A stretch of 64,000 bases of DNA from Salinispora oceanensis (GTDB taxonomy: Bacteria > Actinomycetota > Actinomycetes > Mycobacteriales > Micromonosporaceae): positions 3,870,575 to 3,934,574 of the forward strand of contig NZ_KB911579.1 in assembly GCF_000383575.1 (NCBI RefSeq). Direction: 5' to 3'. The notes below the pieces were generated by a model, which was given only the letters and a program-made list of their open reading frames with translations, was not told the origin of the DNA and did no database searches. Shown here in pieces: positions 1 to 9,358 of this stretch (position 1 is the first letter of the stretch; each line of letters begins with the position of its first letter). A program made the translations under genes and the position numbers.

Positions 1-1786
1 CGATCGTGCCCGCGTTCAGGTTCACGGTCATCACGCGATGGAGCTGCACTCCGGGGTGGTCCGGCACCTCGAATCCGTTCTCAGTATGGATCGACGGGTT
101 GTTTCGGTTGTACACGTACACCCCGCCGCTGTAGAGCGTGTGGTGCCGTACCCGGTCGTTGACCTTGTAGCCGGCCCAGCCCTGCACCTCGCCCTTCATC
201 CAGTCGGCCTGCGTGGGCGGGTCGTAGGGCAGCTCGTTCTGGTAGAGGATCGTGGTGCCGTGCTCGCCGTTCCACACCGTGTTGTGGCGCTGGAAGTGCT
301 CAACGAAGAGGCCGGTCGCGGTGACCCGGTCGCCGTTGATGATCGCGCCGTACCGCCCGGTGTTGGTACGCCAGCGGTCGGTGTCGCCCTTGACCCCCTC
401 GGTGAAGTCCTCCACGCCGTGGTCGCCCCGCCACACCCAGGTGTGGTCGATCAACACGTCATCGGCGTTGACCTCCAGCGCGGTGTGGGTCCGGCCGATG
501 TGGGGCCCGCCGACCCGGAAGTACACGTCCGAAAGCGTGATCGGGTTCTGTGGTGTGCTGTGGTTGCGTCCGTGCCGTTTACCAACGCGGAGCAGTACCG
601 GCGACTCGTGGAGCCCCGCGTCGATGGTCACCCCGGCCACCACGACGCCGGGAACGCCGGCGACGTTGAGCGGCGTGGCGCCGTCCACGGCGGTCAGGGT
701 GGCGTGCCCCAGCCCGAGGACAACCGTGTCCGGCCGGCGGATCTCGATGCTACGGGCGATGTCGTACCGGCCGGGGGTGAGCAGCAGGTGCTTGCCCCGC
801 GCCAGTTCCCGGTTGATCGTCCGCACGGAGTCACCCGGACGCGCGATGTGGAAGTCGCGGATCGGGATGGTCCGGCCGGGGGTGGTGCCCGTGGCCCAGG
901 AGACGCCCCGGGTGTCGCGGCGAGCAGCCGGTACCCGTACCTGGTAGCGGCCCCGATCATCGACGAAGAGGTACGGCTTCTCCCGGCTCAGCGGGGTGGT
1001 GTCGAGCGTCGTGTACGGCGGGTCGGGGAAGCTGTCGTCGGCTGGTGCGCCGTCAACGCCCGTGAAGACCTGGTTCCAGACGCCATTGGACCAGCTGTCG
1101 ATCTCGCTGTTGCGGGTCAACCACTGCTGTTGTGAACCGTTGACGACCTCGGGGAGTCGGGAGTCGGCGATGAAGCCGCCGCTGGCGTACTGTGGGCCGG
1201 CGGTGCAGTAGTCCATCAGGGACAGGGTGCCGCCGGTGACGTCGAGGCGGCGCATCGACACGGCCTGCGACACCGCCCAGAAGTTCGCCGAGGAGCGGCA
1301 GTCGTCCTGCCCGGCGGGGTCGATGCGCAGTGCCAGGTTGGACAGGGTGCGCCAGAAGTTGACCAGCGCGAGACAGTTGCTGGTGCCCTCGTCATCGAGG
1401 CAGCGGTTGTAGACCTCGATTTTTCCGTCTACCTGGACGTCGGTGGGGGTGGCGCCGAGGCCGGAGACCTGGGTGTAGTAGCCGAGCTTGACCTGCAACG
1501 GCTGGTCGGCGCTGCCGTATTCGCCGGGCAGGAAGAGGTAGGCGTGGCGGTCTGTTCCCATCTCGGCGTCCACCTGCGCGGCGTGCCGCGCATCCATGGT
1601 GGCCTGGATCTCGTCGGTGGGCGTCTCCGGGCTGAAGATCGTCACGTTGGGCCCGAAATCGGGGGCGCTGGGGCGGGGGCCGCCGGCGCTGGCGGCGCCG
1701 GGGGCGGTGGCGGTGACGGCGACCATCAGCGCGAGGCTGAGCCCGAGGGCTCGGCGTACGCGTCGTCGTGGGTGGGGAAAGGTCAT
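1..1786 (-). CDS. Secreted right-handed beta-helix protein (GH55/pectate-lyase-like), 3' end outside window
   Basis: About 595 N-terminal residues are present; the frame is open to the left edge, so the C-terminus is missing. The start at 1786 gives MTFPHPRRRVRRALGLSLAL, a twin-arginine-rich n-region and hydrophobic core ending near ASAGG, which is a clear export signal. The mature part has many short Gly/Val/Asp-rich strands (for example LLLTPGRYDIARSIEIRRP and VPGVVVAGVTIDAG) typical of parallel beta-helix proteins. Relatives in actinomycetes are usually annotated as glycosyl hydrolase-like or coagulation-factor-5/8-domain proteins. An extracellular carbohydrate-active role is inferred. No catalytic residue can be assigned. 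A perfect LacI-family-type operator lies 31 bases upstream of the start, suggesting sugar control. Confidence 0.6.
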   Translation of the reverse strand, partial: MTFPHPRRRVRRALGLSLALMVAVTATAPGAASAGGPRPSAPDFGPNVTIFSPETPTDEIQATMDARHAAQVDAEMGTDRHAYLFLPGEYGSADQPLQVKLGYYTQVSGLGATPTDVQVDGKIEVYNRCLDDEGTSNCLALVNFWRTLSNLALRIDPAGQDDCRSSANFWAVSQAVSMRRLDVTGGTLSLMDYCTAGPQYASGGFIADSRLPEVVNGSQQQWLTRNSEIDSWSNGVWNQVFTGVDGAPADDSFPDPPYTTLDTTPLSREKPYLFVDDRGRYQVRVPAARRDTRGVSWATGTTPGRTIPIRDFHIARPGDSVRTINRELARGKHLLLTPGRYDIARSIEIRRPDTVVLGLGHATLTAVDGATPLNVAGVPGVVVAGVTIDAGLHESPVLLRVGKRHGRNHSTPQNPITLSDVYFRVGGPHIGRTHTALEVNADDVLIDHTWVWRGDHGVEDFTEGVKGDTDRWRTNTGRYGAIINGDRVTATGLFVEHFQRHNTVWNGEHGTTILYQNELPYDPPTQADWMKGEVQGWAGYKVNDRVRHHTLYSGGVYVYNRNNPSIHTENGFEVPDHPGVQLHRVMTVNLNAGTI

Positions 1787-1816
1787 GCGTTTCGTCCTCT
1801 CGTCACGCGAGTGGGA

Positions 1817-1830
1817 AGAGAGCGCTCTCT
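1817..1830. promoter_or_regulatory. LacI-family-type operator
   Basis: AGAGAGCGCTCTCT is a perfect 14-base palindrome with the central CG typical of LacI/CebR-type operators in actinomycetes. It lies 31 bases upstream of the start of the secreted beta-helix protein at 1786, where a repressor could block transcription. No LacI gene is in the window, so the regulator would act in trans. Confidence 0.6.
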
Positions 1831-1955
1831 CGGTGTTTCGGGGGACGGCCTGGACGGGGTGGGGGTTGACCCCGTTTCTACCGGGTGAGCAGGCTGGAGG
1901 GAAGGGGGTCGATGGCTACGGTTCGCCCGGCTCGGGGGAACTCGCCGCACCCCAG

Positions 1956-2003
1956 CCGAGCGGAGGTCTGTCCCCTCGTGACCGGGGACAGACCTCCGCT
2001 CGG
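1956..2003 (-). terminator. Hairpin terminator after the alpha/beta hydrolase
   Basis: A perfect 20-base inverted repeat (1956-1975 and 1984-2003) with an 8-base loop begins one base beyond the hydrolase stop codon at 2005. There is no U-tract, as is usual in actinomycetes. It also separates the hydrolase from the promoter region of the secreted beta-helix gene. Confidence 0.75.
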
Positions 2004-2004
2004 G

Positions 2005-2859
2005 CTACCCCTGGGTCGCGAACTGGGCGATTCGGGCGGCCAGCGGGGTCGCTGCGGTACGTGTCCAGCTGAAGTGGTCGAGCCGGCTGCCGCCCGGCTC
2101 GGCCCCGTGGCGCTCGCGGGTGATGGGAGCGCTGGTGAGCTTGGCGCAGAGGTGGTCGATGGTCTCGTGCGGGGTGTACTGGTCGTTGTCCACGCTGACC
2201 GCCAGCACCGGTGTGCGGAGGTCGCGGAGCGCCGCCTCGGCATCCACGCCGGCCAGTCGGGGAAAGCGCCCGGTGCGTGCGGTGTAGGCCCAGTCCCGGA
2301 CCACCCCGCGCGCCAGCCGGCCGCCGAAGCCCCAGCCCGGCCACACCCCGAGCAGTCGGGTGGTGACCGCGATCGTCTGGGAGAACGGGAGGACGCCGTA
2401 ACCCCGCGGTCCGGGCGGATAGCTGCGCCACCAGGGGAGCCCGACGGCGATCAGGGCCAGCCCGTCCACCTCGTGCCCGGGGGTCAGGGCCAGGTGCAGT
2501 AGGGCCGTCTGGCCGCCCAGGGAGTGTCCGAGCAGGAGAGTGCGCCGGCCGTTTCGCTGTTCCTTCAACGCCGCCAGCACCGCGCCGACATCGGTGGCCA
2601 GCTCCGCGTACCCGTAGCGGCAGCGGCGACTCGGGCGCGGTGTGCTCGCTCCGGTGCCGCGGAGGTCGGCGACCGCGACGGCGAGCCCGGCGGCGCGGAG
2701 CGCGGTGGCGAACGGGCGGTAGTACCGGGCGGGGACGCCCATGGCGGGGGAGATCAGCACCAGCGGGGCGTCGGCGGTCTCCGCCGGCTCCGGATAGATC
2801 TGCAGACCGAGGCGGGCTCCGTCGACCTCGACGAATTCTTGCTGGTATTCCGCATTCAC
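2005..2859 (-). CDS. Alpha/beta hydrolase (serine aminopeptidase S33-like)
   Basis: A 284-residue cytoplasmic alpha/beta-hydrolase with no signal peptide. The catalytic triad can be placed: nucleophile Ser113 in the elbow GHSLGG, Asp226 in VDNDQYTP, and His262 in LDHFSW. The oxyanion region is LISPAMG near residue 38. The fold and the lid region around 145-190 (rich in Trp, Gly and Pro) resemble esterase/lipase or lysophospholipase-like hydrolases. The substrate is not apparent. It is a single gene, followed at once by a strong hairpin terminator. Confidence 0.85.
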   Translation of the reverse strand: MNAEYQQEFVEVDGARLGLQIYPEPAETADAPLVLISPAMGVPARYYRPFATALRAAGLAVAVADLRGTGASTPRPSRRCRYGYAELATDVGAVLAALKEQRNGRRTLLLGHSLGGQTALLHLALTPGHEVDGLALIAVGLPWWRSYPPGPRGYGVLPFSQTIAVTTRLLGVWPGWGFGGRLARGVVRDWAYTARTGRFPRLAGVDAEAALRDLRTPVLAVSVDNDQYTPHETIDHLCAKLTSAPITRERHGAEPGGSRLDHFSWTRTAATPLAARIAQFATQG

Positions 2860-2957
2860 CAGCCCAATCTACGGGGTGAATCTACCGACGAGTAACCAAT
2901 CGGTGACTGTCGTCACGTCGATCTGGCCGGGCTGGCGTCGGCGCACCGGGAAACACA

Positions 2958-3000
2958 GACGCCTCGCGGATCCGATCGGTGCGCGGATCCGCGAGGCGTC
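2958..3000 (-). terminator. Hairpin terminator after the SGNH hydrolase
   Basis: Arms 2958-2974 and 2984-3000 pair perfectly over 17 bases with a 9-base loop. The hairpin starts 16 bases past the SGNH-hydrolase stop at 3017. Confidence 0.75.
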
Positions 3001-3016
3001 GGGGTGCGGTTAGGGG

Positions 3017-4291
3017 TCAGCTCACCGTGATCGCGCCGGTCGGGGAGCGGACACAGGAGACCTCACGGGCGCTCGTGGAAGCGGCGCCGGTAAGGCATTC
3101 CCCGAGCGCCAGGTGACCGGCGGCGTTCGGGTGCCACGACTCCTGGCACGTCTGGAAGTGATCCACGCAGGTGCCGGCGATCCGGTTGATGTCGAGCTTG
3201 TCTGCCCCTTCGAGGCTGGTGACGTAGGTGCCGGTGGGCCCATCCATCAGTCGAACGGCGGTGGCGAGGGCGTTCTCCGGACCAGCTGTCGTCTCGCAGA
3301 GCCGGGCGCCGTCGAAGGCCTGCTGCACGTTGAGCAGGACCACGTCGGCGTTGGGGAACTCGCTGGTGACGTCGGTGTGGACCTGGCTCACCATTGTGCC
3401 CAGACCCTGCGAGAAGCGGTGGCCGGGAGCGAGGCTGGCGCGGTGGATCGGGCACCCGGCGGCGTACCGTTCGCGGCCGAGGTCGCGGAACTTGTCCCGC
3501 GTGTCGTCCCGGTTGTCCTCGGTCCAGTAGGCCTGGTCCAGCTGCTCCGGCAGCGGGTTCGTGTAGTCCTGGAGGACGACCCGGTGCTCGCCGTCGGCGT
3601 CCACCTCGGCGAGCGTACTGAGGACCTGCCGCACGGCGGCGCTGGTCTCCGCGGTCGCCGCGGCGAGCTCCGCGGCGGTTGCCAGGTCGGCGTCGGAGCA
3701 GGGGTCCTGTTCCACCGCCCAGGGGTGCGCCCAGAACTCCCACCAGCCGATCCAGGCGTCGGCGATGAACCGGTTCGCGCACTTCTCGGCCACCTTGCCG
3801 AAGGTGAACGAGCTGTTGTTCGAACCGACGCCGATGAGGACCAGGTCGATATCGTGGGTTTGGGCCACCGCGCGGAGCTGGTCGAGCTGGGCGGCGACCT
3901 GGCGCCCGTTCGCCCGGTCGGCGGAGGCGTTGGCGATGTCGGCCGGCTGTCCGCCGGAGCAGGCGAGGTTGAAGCGGTCCTCGATGCCCGGCAGGTTTGC
4001 TCGGTGGAGTGAGGCGTTCGCCGAGCGGTGGCAGAAGTAGGCCGCGCTGTTCGGTGCGGACCATCCGGGGAAGGTGCTGGTCTCCCCGTTGATGTCGACC
4101 ACGGGGGTGTACGCCCCGGCGCCCTCGCCGCTGACAAAGCTGTCTCCGAGCGCTACCGCGGCGGTGGGTGGTGCGCCGGCCGGAGCGGTGGGCGGTGTCT
4201 CGGCCAGAGCCGGCGATATGACTGTCGCAGAGAATGTGGTCGTGGCGACGGCGATGCCGACGGCCAGGACGGTACGACCCAATCTGGACAT
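3017..4291 (-). CDS. Secreted SGNH/GDSL-family esterase
   Basis: A 424-residue exported esterase or lipase. The start at 4291 is chosen because AGGGGTGA sits just upstream and the protein then opens with a standard signal peptide (MSRLGRTVLAVGIAVATTTF, cleavage likely after SPALA near residue 30). Block I carries the nucleophile in ALGDSFVSGEG (Ser51), block III is the GVGSNN segment, and block V is ESWHPNAAGH (His387 with the upstream Ser/Asp position). This arrangement is typical of actinomycete SGNH hydrolases such as lipase SCO7513-like proteins. The natural substrate is unknown. An in-frame upstream ATG at 4360 would destroy the signal peptide and is rejected. Confidence 0.85.
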   Translation of the reverse strand: MSRLGRTVLAVGIAVATTTFSATVISPALAETPPTAPAGAPPTAAVALGDSFVSGEGAGAYTPVVDINGETSTFPGWSAPNSAAYFCHRSANASLHRANLPGIEDRFNLACSGGQPADIANASADRANGRQVAAQLDQLRAVAQTHDIDLVLIGVGSNNSSFTFGKVAEKCANRFIADAWIGWWEFWAHPWAVEQDPCSDADLATAAELAAATAETSAAVRQVLSTLAEVDADGEHRVVLQDYTNPLPEQLDQAYWTEDNRDDTRDKFRDLGRERYAAGCPIHRASLAPGHRFSQGLGTMVSQVHTDVTSEFPNADVVLLNVQQAFDGARLCETTAGPENALATAVRLMDGPTGTYVTSLEGADKLDINRIAGTCVDHFQTCQESWHPNAAGHLALGECLTGAASTSAREVSCVRSPTGAITVS

Positions 4292-4361
4292 GTGATGATC
4301 ACCCCTATCGAGATGTGAAAGATCCGCTGGGAAGGGGATCAGATCACCCATCGGTCGCAAG

Positions 4362-4745
4362 TGTCAATACTCACTAGTAACAAATCTCACGGCCGTGGGT
4401 TTTGTGGTGAAAAATATTCGTCGATCTCGTGGTGATGGGGGTGCCCGGCCGGGTCGGGCCGCTCCCGATGGGAGCCACCGGACGCGCCTGAGTGCCCGGG
4501 CAGGAAGCCGGCCCGTTCGGGGCCCACGGGTGCCGGCTCCGGCCTCGCCGCACTCGGAGACGCTTGTCGCCTGGGTCACGGCCGGAATCGTTGGACGGCC
4601 CCGACCCGTTACTCCGATTGTGGCCGGTCGAACGGGCCCAGCGGGGCCCGTCGGGGCCTACGGCTAGGCTCGCTGCGGCGTGCCGCACCGGCCCATGCCT
4701 GTCGTGCGTGGCACCATACCCGCCGAGACCTGGGAGTACGACCAG
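4362..4745. other. Divergent intergenic region between the SGNH hydrolase and parE
   Basis: No convincing gene. It includes an A/T-rich patch around 4375-4420. On the minus strand TTGACA (4367-4362) could be a -35 box for the SGNH gene, with only a poor -10 match 17-18 bases on. On the plus strand TAGGCT (4665-4670) could serve as a -10 for parE. Confidence 0.4.
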
Positions 4746-6803
4746 TTGACCGCAGAGCCTGAGACCCTGTATGAGGCCGACGACCTCACGCATCTCGAGG
4801 GACTGGACGCCGTCCGTAAGCGTCCGGGGATGTACATCGGCTCAACGGACAGCCGTGGCGTGGGTCACCTCGTCAACGAGATCCTCGACAACTCCACCGA
4901 TGAGGGGGTCGCCGGTCACGCGACCTCCATTGAGGTGACCCTGCACGCCGACGGATCGGTGCAGGTGGACGACGACGGCCGCGGCATCCCCACCGACGTG
5001 CACGCGAAGTCCGGAATATCGGGGGTCGAGCTGGTGCTCACCCGGCTGCACGCCGGCGGCAAGTTCGGCGGCTCCGGCTACAAGACCTCCGGCGGCCTGC
5101 ACGGTGTCGGTGCCTCGGCGGTCAACGCCCTCTCGCGCCGGTTCGACGTGACGGTCCGTCGCGGCGGCAAGATCCACACGATGTCGTTCCGGCACGGGGT
5201 GCCGGGCGCGTTCGACGGCGATGGGCCACAGGCGGCCTTCACGGCCGGCCCGGGCCTGCAGGTGATCGGTGCGGCCAAGCGTCGGCAGCGCACCGGTACC
5301 TCGATCCGCTACTGGTACGACCCGCGCTACTTCGAGGTCGGCGCCGCGCTGGACGCCGACGCCGTACGGATGAAGCTGCGCAACACCGCCTTCCTGGTCC
5401 CCGGGGTCAGCTACCTGCTGCGGGACCACACCGGAGCGGAGCCGGTGGAGGAGCGGTTCCACTACCCCAACGGCTTGACCGACATGGTGGACTTCCTCGC
5501 CCCGGCCGGTGACCGCCCGGTCTCCGGCACCCTGCTGGTCCGTGGCGAAGGGGCGTACCGGGAGAACGCCGCCGACGCCAACGGCGTGATGCAGGCCAAC
5601 GTGCCGCGTCGCGCCGAGGTGGAGGTGGCCTTCCGGTGGGGCACCGGGTACGAGCGGACCGTGGAGTGCTTCACCAACACCATCCGCAACGCGCACGGCG
5701 GCACCCACCGCAAGGGCTTCGAGCGGGCCCTGACGCGGACCCTCGCCGAGGCGATCCGAAACACCCGTGGCCTGCTCAAGGCCAAGGAGGATCCGCCCAC
5801 GCTGGACGACATCCTCGAGGGCCTGACCGCGGTCGTGCACGTGCGCGTCCCGGAGCCGCAGTTCACCTCCCAGACCAAGGACGAGCTCTCCACCGCCGGT
5901 ATCACCAAGGTTCTCCAGCGCCTGGTCGAGCAGCATCTCAAGAGCTGGCTGGAGGAGCGCAAGACCAAGACCGAGGCGCGGACGGTCCTCCAGAAGATCG
6001 CTGATGCCGCCCGGGTCCGGCTGACCCAGAAGCAGCAGAAGGAGGCGGCGCGGCGCAAGACCGCCCTGGAGGGCGCGTCGATGCCGGCGAAGCTGGTCGA
6101 CTGCCGGTCCACCGGGGTGGAGCGCAGCGAGATGTTCATCGTCGAGGGGGACAGCGCCCTCGGCACGGCGCGGTTGGCCCGCTCGTCGGAGTACCAGGCG
6201 TTGCTACCGATCCGCGGCAAGATCCTCAACGTGCAGAAGGCGAACCTTCAGCAGGTCCTGGACAACGCCGAGTGCGCGGCGATCGTGCAGGTGTTGGGGG
6301 CCGGGTCGGGGCGCACCTTCGACCTCTCCGCCGTGCGTTACGGCCGGGTGCTGATCATGGCCGACGCCGACGTGGACGGCGCGCACATCAGGACCCTGCT
6401 GATCACGCTCTTCGCCCGGTACATGCGACCGTTGATCGAGGCTGGCCGGCTGTACGCGGCGATGCCGCCCCTGCACAAGATCACCACAAAGGGGCGCAAG
6501 CCGCAGACTATCTACACCTACACCCAGGAGGAGATGGAGGCGACCGTCCGGCGGCTGGAGCAGGCGGGCAAGCAGATCGTCACTCCGATCCCGCGGTTCA
6601 AGGGTCTGGGTGAGATGGATGCCGACGAGTTGTGGGAGACCACGATGAACCCGGCTGGCCGGGCGGTCCGTCGGATCACTCTCGACGATGCCGAGGAAGC
6701 CGAACGGATCCTGGAACTGCTGATGGGGGAGAAGGTGGAGCCCCGCCGGAACTGGCTGATCGCCTCCGCCGACCGGGTTGACCGTGAGGCGATCGACGCA
6801 TGA
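4746..6803 (+). CDS. parE: DNA topoisomerase IV subunit B (type IIA ATPase subunit)
   Basis: ATPase subunit of the type IIA topoisomerase that decatenates chromosomes. It has a GHKL ATPase domain (EILDNSTDEG, DDDGRGIP and GGLHGVGASAVNALS motifs), a transducer domain, and a TOPRIM domain with EGDSALG and the metal-binding MADADVDGAH. The C-terminus has LIRGKILNV-type core residues (here PIRGKILNV). The TTG start at 4746 is preferred because GGGAG (4732-4736) lies 9 bases upstream and the protein then opens LTAEPETLYEADDLTHLEGL, matching family N-termini. In-frame GTG 4680 and ATG 4695 are alternatives. It is followed after 71 bases by parC. Resemblance to ParE rather than GyrB rests on the parE-parC pairing and the early DLTHLEGLDAVRKRPGMYIG. 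Confidence 0.93.
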   Translation: MTAEPETLYEADDLTHLEGLDAVRKRPGMYIGSTDSRGVGHLVNEILDNSTDEGVAGHATSIEVTLHADGSVQVDDDGRGIPTDVHAKSGISGVELVLTRLHAGGKFGGSGYKTSGGLHGVGASAVNALSRRFDVTVRRGGKIHTMSFRHGVPGAFDGDGPQAAFTAGPGLQVIGAAKRRQRTGTSIRYWYDPRYFEVGAALDADAVRMKLRNTAFLVPGVSYLLRDHTGAEPVEERFHYPNGLTDMVDFLAPAGDRPVSGTLLVRGEGAYRENAADANGVMQANVPRRAEVEVAFRWGTGYERTVECFTNTIRNAHGGTHRKGFERALTRTLAEAIRNTRGLLKAKEDPPTLDDILEGLTAVVHVRVPEPQFTSQTKDELSTAGITKVLQRLVEQHLKSWLEERKTKTEARTVLQKIADAARVRLTQKQQKEAARRKTALEGASMPAKLVDCRSTGVERSEMFIVEGDSALGTARLARSSEYQALLPIRGKILNVQKANLQQVLDNAECAAIVQVLGAGSGRTFDLSAVRYGRVLIMADADVDGAHIRTLLITLFARYMRPLIEAGRLYAAMPPLHKITTKGRKPQTIYTYTQEEMEATVRRLEQAGKQIVTPIPRFKGLGEMDADELWETTMNPAGRAVRRITLDDAEEAERILELLMGEKVEPRRNWLIASADRVDREAIDA

Positions 6804-6874
6804 GACCCGGACCGGCCGCGGTTCGCGCGGGCACCGGCACGAGCACGGAAACAGTCCGAGGGGAAAGCTGAGTC

Positions 6875-9358
6875 ATGGCACGCCGCAAGGGCCCGAAGGT
6901 CGACCTGTCCGCGTTCGACCAGGCGGGCGCTCGGGTTTTCGACAATCCGCTGGTCACCGAGGTCTCCGACTCCTACCTGGAGTACGCGTTCTCGGTCATC
7001 CACTCCCGCGCCCTGCCCGACGCCCGAGACGGGCTCAAGCCGGTGCACCGGCGCATCCTCTGGTCGATGTACGAGTCCGGCCACCGCCCGGACCGGGGGC
7101 ACGTCAAGTCCGCCCGGGTGGTCGGCGATGTGATGGGCAAGTACCACCCCCACAGCGACGTGGCGATCTATGACGCGCTGGTCCGGCTGGCGCAGGACTT
7201 CTCCCTGAACGCACCCCTGATCGACGGGCACGGCAACTTCGGCAGCCCGGACGACGGCCCGGCCGCGGCCCGCTACACCGAGGCCCGGATGTCGCGGGAG
7301 GCGATGCTGCTCGTCGGTGAGTTGGGCGAGGAGACGGTCGACCTGGGGCCGAACTACGACGGTTCGTTGACCCAGCCCACCGTGCTGCCGGCCGCCTTCC
7401 CGAACCTGCTGGTCAACGGTGCCTCGGGGATCGCGGTCGGGATGGCGACCAACATGATCCCGCATAACCTCGGTGAGGTGGTCTCCGCCGCCCGCTGGCT
7501 GATCAACCACCCGGACGCCACGCTGGACAAGCTGATGGAGTTCGTGCCGGGGCCGGACCTGCCGACCGGTGGGCTGCTGCTCGGCCTGGACGAGGTACGG
7601 CGGGCCTACGAGACCGGCCGCGGCGTGGTGCGGATGCGCGCCAAGGTGGAGATCGGCCCGATCGAGGGCAGCCGCGGCCGGCAGGCGATCACCGTCGTCG
7701 AACTGCCCTACGGCATCGGCGCCGAGAAGGTCATCGCCGCTGTCACCAACGAGGTCACGAAGACCAAGCGGCTCACCGGGATCGCCGACGTCAAGGACCT
7801 CACCGACCGGGAGAACGGCACCCGGCTGGTCATCGAGTGCAAGGTCGGGGTGAATCCACAGGTACTTCTCGCCGACCTCTACCGGCTGACCCCGCTGGAG
7901 CAGTCGTTCGGCGTCAACAACCTGGTGCTGGTGGACGGACAGCCGCAGACCCTGGGGTTGAAGGCCCTACTGGAGGTCTTCCTGGCCCACCGGTACGAGG
8001 TGGTGACCCGACGCAGCGCGTACCGGAAGCGTCGGCGGGAGGAACGGCTGCACCTGGTGGATGGGCTGCTGGTCGCGCTGCTCGACATCGACCAGGTGGT
8101 GAAGCTGATCCGGGGCAGCGAGGACGCGCAGGCCGCGAAGGACGCTCTGATGCGGCGCTTCGGGCTCTCCGAGATCCAGGCGACCTACATCCTCGACACG
8201 CCGCTGCGCCGGCTCACCAAGTACGACCGGTTGGAGTTGGAGGCCGAGCAGGAGAAGCTGCGCGGCGAGATCGCCGAGCTGTCCCGGCTTCTGGACGACC
8301 CGAAGATCCTGCGGAAGGTCGTCTCCGGCGAACTGGGCGCGGTGGTGAAACAGTTCGCCGCGCCGCGTCGCACCACCCTGGTGGACGGGGATCTGAAGGA
8401 GGTACTCGCCGCGTCGGTTCCGGCTGGCCCACTGGAGGTCGCCGACGACCCCTGCCAGGTGATTCTCTCCTCAACCGGGCTGGTCGCCCGGACCGCCGCC
8501 GAGTCGGAGGAGGCGGTCGAGGGGCATCGCCGGCATGGCCGGGTCCGGCACGACGCGGTACGCGCCGTCGCCCATTCCACGGCCCGCGGCAAAGTTCTGC
8601 TGGTCACCAGCGGCGGCCGGGCATTCAAGGTGGACGTGCTGCCGCTGCCGGTGCTCCCTGAGCAGTCCGGCACGGTCTCCCTACGCGGTGGGATGTCCGC
8701 GGCCGAGTTGGTGCCGCTGGCACCGGGGGAGACGGTGGTGGGGATCGCGCCGCTGGGCGCGTCCGCGGAGGGGTCGCCGGGGCTGGCTCTCGGTACCCGA
8801 CAGGGCATGGTGAAGGTCGCCGCGCCGGACTGGCCGGTCCGCGCCGACGAGTTCGAAGTGATCAGCCTCCGGGATGGGGACGAGGTGGTCGGGGCGACCT
8901 GGCTGACCGACGGAGCTGAGAGCCTCGCCTTCGTCACCTCGGAGGCGTCGCTGCTGCGTTACCCGGCGGGGTCGGTCCGTCCGCAGGGACTGCGCGGCGG
9001 TGGCGTCGCCGGAATCAGCCTCCCCGATGCCGCGCGGGTGGTGTACTTCGGCGCGGTCCGCACCGACGATCCTGCCCACGGTGAGCCGATGGTGGTCACC
9101 TCGACCGGCGCCACGGTGAAGGTGACACCGTTCGCGGCCTATCCGGCGAAGGGACGGGCGACCAGCGGCGTACGCTCCCAGCGTTTCCTCAAGGGGGAGA
9201 CCGAGGTGGCCGTCGCCTGGGTCGGTTCGCGCCCGGTCGGCGCGACGGTGAACGGTGAGCCGGTGGAACTGCCCGCGGCTGATCCGCGTCGCGACGGCAG
9301 CGGCTTCGCTGTGCTGCTAGGCCCCGCCGTAATCGGCCATCAGATCGACCGCGACTGA
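6875..9358 (+). CDS. parC: DNA topoisomerase IV subunit A (type IIA cleavage subunit)
   Basis: An 827-residue breakage-reunion subunit that partners ParE. The N-terminal winged-helix domain contains the catalytic tyrosine Tyr134 in AAARYTEARM. The tower and coiled-coil follow (about 340-490), then a C-terminal beta-pinwheel domain (about 520-820). The start at 6875 has GGGGAAAG upstream. The quinolone-pocket segment reads HPHSDVAIYD (Ser94, Val96) where most type IIA A-subunits have HPHGD followed by Ser or Ala, which is unusual (see findings). Downstream, 9397-9411 is a short GC hairpin (CCGGCG/CGCCGG) that may act as a weak terminator. Confidence 0.93.
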   Translation: MARRKGPKVDLSAFDQAGARVFDNPLVTEVSDSYLEYAFSVIHSRALPDARDGLKPVHRRILWSMYESGHRPDRGHVKSARVVGDVMGKYHPHSDVAIYDALVRLAQDFSLNAPLIDGHGNFGSPDDGPAAARYTEARMSREAMLLVGELGEETVDLGPNYDGSLTQPTVLPAAFPNLLVNGASGIAVGMATNMIPHNLGEVVSAARWLINHPDATLDKLMEFVPGPDLPTGGLLLGLDEVRRAYETGRGVVRMRAKVEIGPIEGSRGRQAITVVELPYGIGAEKVIAAVTNEVTKTKRLTGIADVKDLTDRENGTRLVIECKVGVNPQVLLADLYRLTPLEQSFGVNNLVLVDGQPQTLGLKALLEVFLAHRYEVVTRRSAYRKRRREERLHLVDGLLVALLDIDQVVKLIRGSEDAQAAKDALMRRFGLSEIQATYILDTPLRRLTKYDRLELEAEQEKLRGEIAELSRLLDDPKILRKVVSGELGAVVKQFAAPRRTTLVDGDLKEVLAASVPAGPLEVADDPCQVILSSTGLVARTAAESEEAVEGHRRHGRVRHDAVRAVAHSTARGKVLLVTSGGRAFKVDVLPLPVLPEQSGTVSLRGGMSAAELVPLAPGETVVGIAPLGASAEGSPGLALGTRQGMVKVAAPDWPVRADEFEVISLRDGDEVVGATWLTDGAESLAFVTSEASLLRYPAGSVRPQGLRGGGVAGISLPDAARVVYFGAVRTDDPAHGEPMVVTSTGATVKVTPFAAYPAKGRATSGVRSQRFLKGETEVAVAWVGSRPVGATVNGEPVELPAADPRRDGSGFAVLLGPAVIGHQIDRD

